Shown: positions 39,878-52,800 of the stretch, piece after piece | How the letters are laid out: each line of letters begins with the position of its first letter | Position numbering within the stretch: the stretch's first letter is position 1 | Made by a program: the position numbers and the translations under genes | The notes under the pieces: model-generated | Seen by the model: only the letters and a program-made list of their open reading frames with translations | Told to the model about the DNA's origin: nothing | The model's database searches: none | NCBI GenBank assembly: GCA_001683735.1 | Contig: LUGG01000004.1 | Location: 248,001 to 312,000 of the forward strand | DNA length: 64,000 nt | Source of the DNA: Grifola frondosa | Taxonomy: Eukaryota > Basidiomycota > Agaricomycetes > Polyporales > Grifolaceae | Reading direction: 5' to 3'

Positions 39878-40528
39878 CTCGTTCGTCGTCCTACCAGTGG
39901 ATCGAATTAAGAGAGCTGATGGAGAAGAAATGGTTGTGACTACAGCAGAGGAGTGACGAGCAGGTCGGTCAATGACTGCAGCTCGAAATGGTATTTGGCT
40001 CGGTTTGCCTGGGCAGCGAACACGTATTCAATCCTACGTCACGTCCAGATGGTGTGATTGCACTCGGGCGACTCCCATCTCACGATACAACGACTCTGAA
40101 TATTGCTCGAAAATTTAACGACCTTCAAGCGTAATAGACAATCAGACGAGTATTCAATGTCATTATATTTCGAACTATTAGCACCATGGACCCCCAGTGG
40201 ATCTGCCGACAACGATGGTAAAGAATGGATAGACTGCAACGGTGACTAAACAGTGCACGACGTAATGGTATCGGTTGTGGAAGTGGAATCCAGGAAAGTA
40301 TGAACAGTGTCCGGAATGCAATATCCAACCCAAGAAAGACCGGAATGACATTAGCAAGGAACGTAGTGAGTGCAGCGATGATGAAGAGATTGCGAGTGCA
40401 TGAAAAGTGCGTAGGTTATGGTCAAGATGCAGATGCGAGCGAGGGACATATTACTAAAACGATGAGTAGATGATGGAAGTGAGCTAAGAAGTGCGGTATA
40501 ATAATCAGAGTTCGAGCAGAGCAGAGTC
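39878..40528. other. Intergenic region between Sec16 and the Pumilio gene
   Basis: This holds the Sec16 promoter and the Pumilio 3' end, both genes reading leftward. I see no coding frame, tRNA or repeat. Confidence 0.4.
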
Positions 40529-43500
40529 CTAAGAAGTTTCGATTGTAGTGTTTTCATGTGTGGCCGGCTCCTCAGTGTTAGAACCACATTTCTCTAGAAG
40601 ACGTTCGACTGCATGTAAATCAGTAACAATATACAAGATGGGAGAAAAGCCACGTACTCGCAACCAGATGTTTGCTATAAGCACTAGAATACCGCCGCAT
40701 ATTCATCAACTGCGGCCTGACCTTACTGATCAAGACCTCCTTCTGTTCCCCTTCCGCTACCGACAGCGCCCGCTGCAGGACGTAATCTGAAATGGGTATT
40801 TAATCTGTAGCATCAGAACAGATCTGTGGAATGGAGACGTACTGGCATATTGGTCCTTCATCATTGTCATGATCGGACTGAGACCATCTTGTTTGGGAGT
40901 CATGATCTCCTCGATCAAGAGTCGTCGGCTCTCCGGGTCCGCCATAATTAAAGCCTTCTCACAGACGTTCGATGCGAACTTGTGGCGGGCCATGTTCAGC
41001 ATCTGTCCGCGCAGCTTCGAAATGATAACTGTCCGGTCTTGGGGCTTGCCGTGCTCCAAAACAAATTGAACAACGTAGTTCTATACTGTGTTGGAGAGAG
41101 CACAGAAAAACAGTGGGATATTGGACACTTACCCCGAACTGATCTTGCATTAAGTTGATGATATACTTGTGCAATTCGTCTAAGAGTGGTCGGATTTGTT
41201 CTTCCGGTAAGTGCTCGAAACATCTCTGCAGCACTCTGCAACCATAAGGATGAGTAGAGAGCTCGTACACGTTGCCGCGGAAAGCATTGATGAAGCCTAG
41301 ACGTTCAGGTGCTACGCGTTCAATGAGCTTTTGTAGGACCTGTTCGATTGACCATTAGTAGGTAATATAGTATCTCCAAGGAGGTACTAACATGGTTTCC
41401 ATTCGCATCCTTAACGCATCTGAGGACGCTCGACTCCAGCTCCTTTACGAAAGCGCTTTGCTGCTCTGGGAGGACGAACTCAACGGCCTGAGGATAGCCG
41501 CATCAATCTCACAATCAACAACGACTAACAAAAGCAAACCTTCTGCACTACACGACATCCATACATCTGCAGGGACAAAGGTAGAATGTGTCCTTCCATG
41601 GTATTCGCAAGCATGGTTTTTTGAACCTGGGTGCCGTGTTCAAACAATTTCTGGATGACCTTTAAGAGACACTATATGTAAACACCTCGTACCCTGAACG
41701 AGAAGAATTACACGCACATAATTACCAAACACGTCCTGGATCAACTGCAGCGCATTATGAGGCACGATTTCATCGAACACAATTTGTTTCTCTTCGCTAC
41801 TAGCAGTTTCAAGTTTCTGTTGGATGAATCGTGAACCATGCTGGTCCCCGCTGAACTCTACGATATACCCAAAGAGATCCTATCCGCGACACATCAGAAA
41901 CCAGAACAACAGATGAAAGGGGAATGGGCACCCTCAGCTCCCATTTGCGAGTCTTGTTCGCACGGAAATCGTCAAGGAGCGCGCTGCGAATCGCACCTCG
42001 ACCGTCACCGCCACCATCACCACCACGTCGACCTGAGCGTCCGCCGTGATGATAACCATGCATAACGGGTGCGGCCAGACTAGTATGCCCGTATATCGCC
42101 CCGCCAGGAACCATTAGGGGGACCTGGGAGGCGTAATCCATCGCTGGGCCGTAGGCTTGCGGGTGTGGGGAAGGCGATGACCGTATATTGGCATACATGA
42201 TGTTCTGCGGAGGAAGCTGCTGTTGCAAGTTGTACTAGCGTGTGAGAAGGCGGATAAGTATGAGATTTCAATCATTGCTATCTTAGCGGATGATACACAC
42301 CTGGATATCACGCTTCTTATCCGACATTGTCCCTGAGCATGGGGACCGAGCATGGGTGAGTGCGAAGGCGGAGCATGGTAGACTACAGGCTGAGGAGGAT
42401 AGTAGTATTGTGACCCCAGGGCTCTGGTAGATCCGGCATAGTCGTAGAAAATACCCGACTGTTGACTGTGCAAATCGGTTACGGCATGTGGGTGTAATGT
42501 CTGTGGAGCCAAGCTTGGATAGACGTTAGGTGCAGTTGTCGAAGCGCTAAGCGCGGGTGACGACGCGTATAAAGATGGGTCCGGTGTTGCACGATATGCA
42601 TCATAAGTATACTGGTGATAGTCCAACCGTCCAGAAGAGCCATTGTAGTATGCGGCGTAATCGGCCTGTTGATATCCACCGTACGGTGCTCGAGGCTGCT
42701 GAACATGATGAGGGGTGCGAATCTGGGGGATGGAGGGCTGTGCCGGGTGGCCGGAGGATGGCACAACAGTCTGCTGACGGTATGCCGCGTTCTGTTGTGA
42801 TATACTGTACTCATCCTCTACGGCCATACCACGCAGAGCCATGGAGAGATCATTATCCACCATGGAAGCGGTCTGCAGGGACTCGTACGTCCCCGGACTT
42901 CCCGCTGGCATGAGCGGTTGCTGACCTAGAACGACGCCAGGTGTTAGAGTAAGCTCTTATTGACGGTTTTGCGAAGTCGTACCGAGCACGGAATCATAAC
43001 GCTGAGGGGAAAACTGGGCTTGTTTGGACACCGTTGAAGATGAAGTCGGCAAGCCGGCCACTTGTCTTTGTCTGGCCTGATGTAGAAATAAGGCCGGATA
43101 CCCATTCCATGTCAGAATATACGGAGTGTACGATGAAACAACACTTACAAGTTGTGACAGATCTTTCTTCTGCTGATTGTCAGTCATCTCGTCCCAATTG
43201 CCGCTCGTTGATCTAGAGCTCCAAGTGTCACCTAGGTTAGAACGGTAACCAGAGTCCGTGGCAGATGGAGAAGGATCAGGAATACTAGCGGCAGATGAAG
43301 TAGATGCGTTTCGTGTTGAAGTAGGAGCGTTGCCCCAAACCTAGCCACAGCATGAGTAACCGCAAACCTCTGCAGGCACCCTCTGTTCAACTTACTTGCC
43401 ACCCTGCGTTTAAAGTTTTCAGCCCGTTGGCGGTACCCATACCCACACCGAACACATTACCAGCAGCCTTTCTCTGAGATTGTACCTAAATAATAAGCAA

Positions 43501-43652
43501 TCAGCCTCGCCTGGCACTCTAGACGTGGCTCGAGAGTCAGAAAGTCGACTTACGTGATTAGGCGAGTCCGAGGGAGAGTGGCCTCCGGAATGAGTTGACG
43601 ATCCCGAAGGTTTTCGCGCAGAGACGTCGTGATTAGTTGATGACATGGCCAA
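40529..43652 (-). CDS. Pumilio/PUF-family RNA-binding protein
   Basis: PUF proteins bind UGUA-type motifs in mRNA 3' untranslated regions and repress or localise transcripts. The N-terminal half ([19 protein letters not shown] to about 42100) is disordered and rich in Ser, Pro, Gln and Tyr. The C-terminal half carries the Pumilio homology repeats: [98 protein letters not shown], and DQYANYVLQRAL. These give eight units of about 36 residues, as in canonical PUFs. The helix-2 triplets visible (NYxxQ, CRxxQ, SNxxE) are the usual base-reading positions, so binding specificity should be conventional. It ends ENTTIETS. Introns are short and join in phase. Confidence 0.93.
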
Positions 43653-44803
43653 TAATTTTTCTTATATCTACGATATCACTGTAAGTTGTCCAGAGCTGTT
43701 TCCGAGTGCTCCAGGACTCACGAGCAAGAGACAGAATTATGGCCACGCTGAACGCGTGTTTTCACCCTCTAATAAGGGATAAAACTAGGTGTAATTGAGT
43801 GAGGCAACAGGGGACGAGAGACGGCAACAAACGAACGTCGACCTCCGATGCGAGTGATGGTTACACGCTGGCAGAGGAAGAAAAGAGGAGCGTCGGCTGC
43901 GTCGCGGAGTCGACTAGGGTTGGGACTTGTTTGTCGGGACGGCGCGTTTCGAGACGTCTACTCACTCACGGATCACTATAATTGAGGAATACTTTGCCCG
44001 GGCTGCGGAGCTGAAGGCCCTCCTTATGATGGCACGAAGCTAACCTCAACTCGAGAAGAGAAAGAGGAGCTGGGGGTCGCCTCAATGAGACGAGATGAGG
44101 CGGCAGGCAAGCCGTCGCGAAAAAGAGGAGAAAAAGGCTAATAAAATTGGAGGTTGGCATGTACCTAATTTGATTCTGCTGAAACTGTTAAGGTTTCAGG
44201 TTTCTGGGTTGTCGGGCTATCGTCCACGTGTAAGCTCTCCTCGCCGCGTCCGTCATCCCAAGCACCCGCCGGATGGCATATCCTTTCCTTATAAGGTGTT
44301 CTTTGTCATCCTTTGATCTTTTTAGTTACCAAGCTGGGAACAGCGCGAACACCCCGATCTTCTTCCATCAATCGCGCCTATATGACCCTGACGGAGGAAT
44401 CGAAGCCACTCGTCACATCCGTCACGCCCCGGAAGCAGTTCCACCCAGTCCCCCTCTATATCCTCCGCCATTTCATGAAAATTTCTTTCTAGTGCCAGCT
44501 CTAGCCCTCCACGTCTGCCTTTCTCCCATCTATCCATGTGCCATCACAGCGCCTGCCCCGCCCCGTGCGATACATCGCGGTACGATACTCGGAAATCATG
44601 ACGAATTACAAGCGACAGAACGAACGTCCTCATTGGCTAGCCTCCGTGGTCCTCATTCGGCCCATTTAGAACATCTGGTCCGCACAAGACCGACAGTAAG
44701 TGTAGTATGGAATTATGACAACGATAGTGAGATACTTAGATGCGATGCAAGACATACAATTGCGACGGGTATGTGAACAAATGGATGGAATGTGGAATCG
44801 GAA
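43653..44803. other. Intergenic region upstream of the Pumilio gene
   Basis: 1.15 kb between the Pumilio start and the kinesin-1 stop. It should hold the Pumilio promoter. A weak candidate small gene is listed separately; nothing else is supported. Confidence 0.4.
44382..44669 (+). CDS. Possible small unknown gene (weak)
   Basis: An ATG at 44382 opens a 36-codon frame, MTLTEESKPLVTSVTPRKQF, with a coding-like mix of residues. A gtgcca...cacag segment after it could be an intron leading to a second open stretch (RYIAVRYSEIMTNYKRQNE) that stops at 44669. The phases agree only if one base is missing in the C-rich run near 44560. I recognise no family, and the whole could be chance. Confidence 0.2.
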
Positions 44804-47800
44804 TCACCGCGAGTTGAAGAACCACGAAGCTCGTTTCGCTGTGAGAAAGCCCCGTTAGTGCACGTCAAAATCAGACACATCAAGTAATCGCATACCTCCG
44901 GTGCTAGATCAAGAGCAAGCGAACGTCATGAGCTTAATTGAAAGCCAAGAGGCCGCTGTCACGTACCCTGATTCCTCGTTCTGCAATCTCGCCAGCGGGT
45001 TCGCAGAATTTGCAGACGGCGAAGGACTCGTGCCCGTGGTTGCAGCGCTTGCAGATGCTCCTCCACCTCCGCGCAGGGGCTTTGCAATGCGGCCAAAGCT
45101 CAACGGCGATGAGGATGCAGCCTTTTGAGCTATCAAGGATAAAATATCAGCCGTCACCCATTGTAGATACAAGAAAAGCCGATCGTACCGCGTGCTTGAT
45201 CGAGTCTTTCCTTTACAGCTTGGAGCTGTGCCTCAAACTTCTGGTTTTGAACAGCGAGTCTGCGATCAGCATCCTGAAGCATAGCTTCCAGATTCTGTAT
45301 CCGTTCATTTCGGGCGAGAAGTTTTCGCTCCGCGATACCAGCTTCCTTTTTGAGCGCGGAGTTCTGGTCGACAAGCTGCGAGCGATCGCTGAGCTTCATG
45401 GAGGGGTAAAGATAAATTTCGACTCACCTGCTTCTGTACAACTGACAGTTGCTCCAAATTACGCTCCAGGAATGCCATCTTCTTCTGCTGGGCTTTGCTG
45501 TTGCTGTTACGGATCACATTATTGTACTGCTCCTTGATCTCGTCCAGCTGAATCTCCAGCTCGACCACCTAGAAAACAGTCACGTGGTCTGATCGCCAGA
45601 AGGACCATGGATGCCTTACCTTCTCACAGCGGTTCTGCAGATCGCGCATGAGTGACTTTTTCACTCCATCAAACTCGGCAAGTTGGACGCTGATGGCCTT
45701 CCGAGTTCGCTCCAGATCCTGGGCGCTCTCGGCGAGGTTCTTGCCGCCCTCGATACCGGCTGATGTGACGGCAAAAGCGCGCTGAACGAAGGTTGTCGGT
45801 AAAGCTAAATTTTACAGAAGATGGGCACTGCGCCGCGTACCTTCAGCTCCTCGTTGACGCTCTTGAGGCTGTCGATGGTGGCATTAAGGGTGCGGACTTC
45901 GTTCCCCTTGATCTCAACTTGCTGCTTGAGATCTTGGACTTCGCTCAGGTGCGCATCACGCTTCGCAGCGTACTGTGCCTCAAGCTTGGTCTGAATGTAT
46001 GCATATCAGAGCCATAAGCTAGGAAGTATGAGGCTCGGAATCCTGCTTACCTTGAGTTCAGTCATAGACTCGGCTACATCCACATTAGTGACCTCTTCGT
46101 CACGAATGGTCTTCTCTGTAGACACAAAAAGATTAACCGGAAGTATCAACCCAATCACGAAGATAAATAACTCACCCAATAGCTCTTCATATTCAGCCTC
46201 AAGTGCTGAAATGCGGGACTCAAGCTCATCCCGTCTGCGCGAGTTCATCTCATTCTCCTCCTGGCTCTGCCTCAAACGGTCGACAGTCTCGCGAATGAGT
46301 GCTTGCCCATCTGCCACCTGACGCCTCAATGAAACGATATCCTCGTGCGAGAGAGATGAGACAGCAGCATCAGAGTCAATAGCATCGAGCTTGGCTAAAA
46401 GCTGGCGGAGCTGCTCGTCCTTCTCTGAGAAGGTACCTTGCTAAAATGGTTGACAGGATATTAGAGAAACACCATGAAGAAATAAAAATGTTACAAACAG
46501 CATCGAATTTCGCCATCATGAGCGCCATCTTCTCCTGCTTGCGCTTTTCCTTATCTTCTGCTGAAGCATCCTTCTGCGCAACCTTGAGGTCTGCAATGGT
46601 CTTCTTGAGCTCCTCCAGTTCAGATTTCCCGTCCTGGTTCTGCTCCTTGAGAATATCAATAGTAATGAGGCTCTCTTTGTTGTCGTAATCCAGGCGCTCG
46701 ACTTGCAAACGGAACTCATTGAGTTGGCCAGACATTGACTTGTTCTCCTATAATTAAAGTAACATGTCCACGCATTTCCCATGGTATGAATCAAATAGAA
46801 ACGCACCTTGGAGAGAGACGCTTCTTGTTCCTTGAGGAACGCAAGCTCTTCCTTGAGCTCGGTGACGAGCTTCTGCGCAGCAATGAGTGCAGACTCTCTC
46901 TCTGCAAGCTGGTCGCTCAGCTCGTTCTCGCGCTTCAAAAACTCTTCGCGCTCGTCCTTGTCCAATCCCACCACCGTCGGCGTTTGCGGCCGGCTCTCCA
47001 AATCCCCCGCAAACCCTCCAGTACAGGGTTCACCGGGGTCATGCTGCGAGTAGTCGAAGGCGTCGGGGATGCTGGTGTCTTCTTCGGTGCGGCAGAAGCG
47101 GGAGCACCTGACTTGTCTGACGATGCCCACTCGGCTTGCTCGACTTGCCCACCTGTGCGCCAGATAGCAAGCTCTGCCTCGAGCGCTGCAATGTACTTCT
47201 GGTATGAAGAGTTTGCTGCATTTGCCTTCGCCAGAAGACCCTTGAGCTCCAGAGGAGAAAGCTCAGCGTTAACACGAGCGGTGTTCTTGATGGATTTGGC
47301 ACGGATACCGAAACGAAGAGTAGAGAGCGTCTCAGCTTCATTGTAGGAGGAAGGGGAACAGTTGATGATGAGAGTTGTCCTGGAGTTACCACCAAGAGAC
47401 TCTTGCAGGATTCGAGTGAGTTTAGAGTCGCGGTACGGAACGTGTTTCGCCTGTATTAGTAGCTTAACGAATTGAAACTCCAACATAGAGAACGTTACTG
47501 CCCACCTTTCCGTCTGTAAGCGCGTTGATGACCATACCAAGGGCAGACAAGGACTTGTTGATCTTCTTGGCTTCTTCCAACGTCTGGCCAGAAGCACCAG
47601 TTTTTCCAACCTTCTCCGAACCTGCAAGATCCACAAGGTACAGATTACCGGTCTTCAATGCGCCACTTTCCGTATTCCGTTGTTGAATGGTGATGAGGAA
47701 GATCGAATGAGAACGCGAACTCTCAGCATTCATGTCTGGGAAGCAATGCGGCAGTGAGTTGTCGACGAAAAAGACAAACCAGAAGAATACTTACTTGTTG

Positions 47801-48760
47801 ATGAGACAACTCGTGCAGCCCCTCCTTGTCGCATGATCTCATATACTTCCGTCGTACTGCTCACATAGTAATCGGATAGGTTCTTAACATAGACACCTTT
47901 CGACTTCTCCTCATGAACTTGCAGATTGTCATTCTGAGCTTGAGATATGATGATGTAGTGTCGGGATCAATGCATAAACCTTGAGGAGATGACACGTACG
48001 TGCTAACAAGTCCCTGATTCGTTCGAGGTAGATTTCCATATAAGACACCTTCACAAGATATTCCAAGTGCGCATCGGATTCCACAATTGACTGGAAGATT
48101 TGTTCAGTGATGCGGGTATCAAGCCTTTCAGTTCGGGTGAATCTATGTCTGCACCCTATACACTTGTGTGAGCATGTCAAATATAAAACATGCATTGCCA
48201 CCACGTACCATCATGGTGAACGTCTTTCCACTACCGGTTTGTCCATATGCAAAGATCGTCCCGTTGTAGCCATCCAAGACATCTACCAAAATCAGTTAGC
48301 TAGATGAGCTTAGCTTCTACAAATATCTTCTCAAGTGAAGGTTTCTTCTCATCACGACCTCAGTGGTGCCGTTGTTCACGAGGTGATTCATGATCAAAGC
48401 AAGAGCCACTCACCCTTGACGATGCTGTATGAGACATTGGTTAGCGAGAAACGAACATGATGACATCCACGCTCACTCCTTAACACCGTAGTCGAAGACT
48501 TCGGGCTGCTTGGTCCCGGGTGGAAACACTCTATCAAATGTGAATCCATCCTTCTCCGGACCCGAGCCCAACTGCGCTGAGCGCATTTGCACGGTCTGTA
48601 AGTTCTCATCAAAAGCTACGACGATCTCGCCTCCTTCACGTTGCTCTATGGCATTTGGTGGTCGAAACTAGACGATGGAATGAAATCAACGTCTCGTAAG
48701 ATACAGCGATATATGTGGTTCAGGGTCTTACCGACAAACGACTTTGATATTCGTTGACAT
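44804..48760 (-). CDS. Kinesin-1 heavy chain (conventional kinesin)
   Basis: This is a plus-end-directed microtubule motor for vesicles and other cargo in hyphae. The protein starts MSTNIKVVC, then [13 protein letters not shown]. Motor landmarks follow: the P-loop [20 protein letters not shown] (switch I), [14 protein letters not shown] (switch II), [23 protein letters not shown], and the neck-linker region [16 protein letters not shown]. The C-terminal two thirds are coiled coil (many Glu/Lys/Leu heptads), then a Gly/Ala/Ser-rich tail ending [10 protein letters not shown], the short tail often seen in basidiomycete conventional kinesins. The last exon is reached by a longer intron (about 44842-44966). 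The first intron acceptor near 48665 needs one extra T to keep frame, probably a homopolymer error. Size is about 970 residues, as usual. Confidence 0.93.
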
Positions 48761-49195
48761 TGCAGCTGAACTCTAAGAGAATACCGAGTTGAAAGAGAGT
48801 TGTATTCCGTCCAGTAATTCGCCAAGGTATACGGGACACGCTTTGGCAGGGCGTGCCCTCTAATACAGATCGAGAATGAAAGACAGAGCTGGTGGGGTCG
48901 TAGGTGGCCAAAGACAAGCACTTTGGGGCTGTCGCGGTCAGGTATTTATGACTGTTGTCAAGCGAGCGCGGCAGCGCGCTTCACTGAAAGCGCTGGCCAT
49001 ACAACCGCTCCCTCGCACATTTGTGGTCTTGCGAATATATTGCACAACTCTCGGAGTATCAAACATACAGTGTCTTTTGTACAATGGGGAAGAGATAACG
49101 TAAAGAGAATCTAAGCAAGAAGAAAATACACTGGCCAGCACTACCACTACACAGGAGGCAGCGTGCCACGCCGCTCCCATGCATCCAACACGCTC

Positions 49196-49630
49196 CTACT
49201 CATCATCACTACCGAGTGAGGGAGCCGGTGCTGGTCTACTTGAAGAGGCGACTGGACGACGCGTAACGGTTGCGTCTCTTTCAGCGGCGTCAGCAGCATC
49301 GATCCATTCCGAGTAAATGTCGATGGGTTCTGTCAAATCTACAGCAGAGTAAGATTGACATCGTCTGAAAAACACAAAATGGAAGACATACGATTGACTT
49401 TGCTCTGATAGCGTTGATCGCATACTTTGCAGAATAACTGTGCGATGCCCTCTTTCCTGTCGATCCTGACGGTCACAGATTTATCATGGTGGCAGAACAA
49501 ACATGTGAAGCTGGATTCTATGGTCGAGAGTAAGGATTACGCCATAACGCCAACTATTGTGAAACTGACCTAGAGGCTCTCGTTTGCGAGGACCCGTAGG
49601 CTTGCGCGAGGATTTCTTGCGCTTGCCCAT
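49196..49630 (-). CDS. elf1: Transcription elongation factor Elf1 (ELOF1 homologue)
   Basis: Elf1 binds elongating RNA polymerase II and aids passage through nucleosomes and transcription-coupled repair. The small protein starts MGKRKKSSRKPTGPRKREPL, the basic tail of the family, followed by the zinc ribbon with CLFC and CKVC pairs, KEGIAQLFCKVCDQRYQSKVNH, and LTEPIDIYSEWIDAAD. An acidic C-terminal extension ends PSLGSDDE. The three exons join in phase. Its start is 184 bp from that of the divergent kinesin-5. Confidence 0.95.
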
Positions 49631-49814
49631 CTTCGAAGTTCCGCGTTTTGAGCAAGACGAAATGTGATTACGTAGGTCTGGAAAGGAAGGATACTCTCAC
49701 GAGCAATTTCTCACGCGTCCACGTGATGGACGCGCGATGTGAGACGCGTCGTGTTGACTGTTGAATTTGGATATCTCCGTGTCGCCACACCTTCCCTTCA
49801 TCCTCATCGTTATC
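49631..49814. promoter_or_regulatory. Short bidirectional promoter between Elf1 and kinesin-5
   Basis: 184 bp separate the two start codons. The segment contains repeated ACGCGT/GACGCG motifs near 49715-49750 (cacgcgtcc, gacgcgcg, gacgcgtcg). ACGCGT is the MBF (Mlu I cell-cycle box) consensus in other fungi, which would suit a mitotic kinesin. Confidence 0.5.
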
Positions 49815-52800
49815 ATGATGGCGTCGCGTCGTGCGCCCCCTCGTAGTAGAACAAACACATCTTCGATGCCCCCGCCAAATTCCCGTCCGCGTTCAGTACT
49901 TTCAAAATCCAATTCCTCTCAGCGTTCTGGTTTAGCGACCCCCATTGAAGAAACCATCGAACAGGGTCCATCTACTATACTCAGCAAGAACGGTGATGCG
50001 GAAACTAATATCCAGGTGGTCATTCGATGCAGACGTCGTTCTGAACGCGAAATCCAGGAGAACTCCCCCATCATCGTTACTACCAATGGCCCGAAAAGCC
50101 AGGATATCACAATCGAGACTGCTGCACCCGTTTCCAGCCTCGGAGTCATCACTCTCCCCGCCCACTCGCACATACCCCTTCGACATTGTGTTTGGGCCAG
50201 ACGCCGATCAAGCTTCGATATATCACGACGTCGTGAGCCCCATGCTCGATGAGGTTCTGATGGGTTACAATTGCACCCTTTTTGCGTACGGCCAAACGGG
50301 GACTGGTAAAACGTGAGTGCTTGCATTCATTATTTCCGATGATATGCGCATTGGTTTTTTCAGGTACACCATGCAAGGTGATCTCACCGTAACACCCATG
50401 GGCAATCCTTCTGCGCATGCAGGCATGATCCCGCGTGTCCTATTCCGCCTCTTCCATCAGCTCGAGTCATCCGGTACAGATTACAGCGTAAAGATCTCCT
50501 TCGTGGAACTTTACAACGAAGAACTACGTGATTTGCTCGCCTCAGATCTCGCTGCCCCGGTTGGGTCCATTCAGCCAATGGGCTTGGGTGCCCAAAAAGA
50601 TGCCGCGGGACAAGGAAATTTGAAGATATTCGACGATGCCACCAAGAAGGGTGTATTTATACAAGGTCTGGAGGAAGCATGCGTGAAAGACGCCGCCGAT
50701 GCGTTGGCTCTGCTCACGAAGGGTAGCCAGCGCCGACAGATTGCTGCCACCAAATTCAATGATCACTCCAGTCGCTCTCATTCTGTTTTCTCTATCACCG
50801 TGCATACAAAGGAGACGTCTACCCTAGGCCGAGGATTTACTCAAGGTTGGCAAGCTTAACCTGGTAGACTTGGCTGGTTCAGAGAATATCGGCCGATCGG
50901 AGCGGAGAACAAAAGAGCCAGAGAAGCCGGAATGATTAACCAGAGCTTGCTAACTCTTGGACGAGTTATCAACGCACTTGTTGACCGTTCTTCACATGTT
51001 CCTTACAGGTGAGGGTAAGCTCAACCAACTGCTGTGGATGCTTATACGCCACACAGAGAATCGAAGCTCACGCGTCTCCTGCAAGATTCCTTGGGTGGAC
51101 GTACGAAGACCTGCATTATCGCAACCATATCACCTGCACGCTCTAACATGGAAGAAACGCTTTCTACCTTAGACTATGCCATTCGAGCCAAGTCAATTCG
51201 TAACCGACCCGAAGTAAACCAACGCATGTCACGCAATGCATTGCTCAAGGAATATGTTGCGGAAATCGAAAGGCTTAAGGCGGATGTGCTCGCTACGCGA
51301 GAGAAGAATGGTATATTCTTCTCGGGGGAGACATGGACTCAAATGACCGCAGAGCAAGAACTTCGGGAGACAGAAATACAGGAGGCGCGCAAGCAGGTGG
51401 GGATCGTAGAGAGCCAGCTGCGGAGCGTCCGGGAGGAGTTCGAACAGAGCATTGCACTTCTCATGAAGCGTGATGGCGAGCTCAGGGAAACGAGAGAGAA
51501 ACTGAAAGAGGCGGAAGGGGAGCTGGTGGTGAAGGAGAGCCAGCTGAAGGCCGTTAAAACTGCTTTTGAGGAGGAGGTTGTAGTGAGGAATGCGTACCAA
51601 GAGAGTGAGGGAGCGTTGGATGGTGTGGCGAGCAGCTTGAAGAAGGTCGCGAAGGAGAGTATCGGAGACCTTGGACGCCTTTTCAGCAAGCTTGGTGAGT
51701 AATTCATCTATGGAAGGAGATAACTTCTGATTCCTCATGCTTGCGGTCCGGCAGAACGAAAGACCGCGATATTCTCTTCCAACATGAAGGCTGTGTCGAC
51801 GCATAGCAAGACTCTTGGAATCGAAACCCAGACGATGTCGGCTGAACTGGATGCCTTTCTTAAAGCCTCCAGCCAACACGTCGAGAAACTGCGCACCGAG
51901 ACTGAACAGTTCCAAAGGAAGGAATTGCAAACGCTTGCTGGGATCTCAGATAGAATCAATTCACAGAGTGAGAAAATCCGGGAGGCACTCCAGACCATTC
52001 ATGCAAAGGACGATGTGTCCAAAGAGACAGTGGACGCAATCCGAAATGCAGTCGAGGAATCTCAACAAGGCATCAAACTTGGCTTCACATGCTGGACGGA
52101 GGAGCTACGGAAACATTGCGAAAGCACGTGCAAGGAAGCTGAGGCATCTACCATTGCGAGTTGTACAACTGTAAGCTATTTTTCTGCCGTCAACGGTGCT
52201 CTTTCTTATCCAGTTATTCACAGGTCGAGAAAGCCTTCAAAACGCTTGGATCTGTGGCGGAGAGTCTCTTGCAGGAAGCGCAGGACTTCGTCGCCACGGA
52301 ACGCAAGTCTCTCATGGAGGCGAAGGCGCTTGCGGACAATGCCACCAGCACAGAGATCGCCCGTCTTCATCAACAGAACGCGTTGCTGACACGTTTATAC
52401 GAGTCGGAGAAACTCAAGAGCGAGCGCGCAAGAGACGAGCTGATCGAACGTATCTCAGGATTGTTGGGCGAGTTCACCGCGGAAAGAGACCGCAGTCTTA
52501 GAGAGACGTATGCGGAGGTGACACAAAGCAATGCTAGTGCCGAGGCGGAGATGGTTCAGCTAGGTACAGAACAAGGACGACGACTCGAAGCAGTAGTGAC
52601 CCGCGGCAACGAGTGGGGGGCTGTTCTGGAACGCAAGAGAGCAGATTGTAAGAGAACCAGAGACGGCGGCTTGAAGGTATCTCATCATGCACCGTTCAAC
52701 TTCTGTGGCGTGGCATTGAAGACTTTTTGTAGGCTCTCAGTGCTGCTAGAACTACGGTTCGTGACGGGCTGTCGAACGTTCAGGACTCGGTGATGAGTTC

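Noticed and set aside
44273..44776. 167-codon plus-strand open frame
   Set aside because: Repetitive Pro/His/Arg-rich sequence without a domain. A smaller spliced model in another frame at 44382-44669 looked slightly better, and even that is weak.
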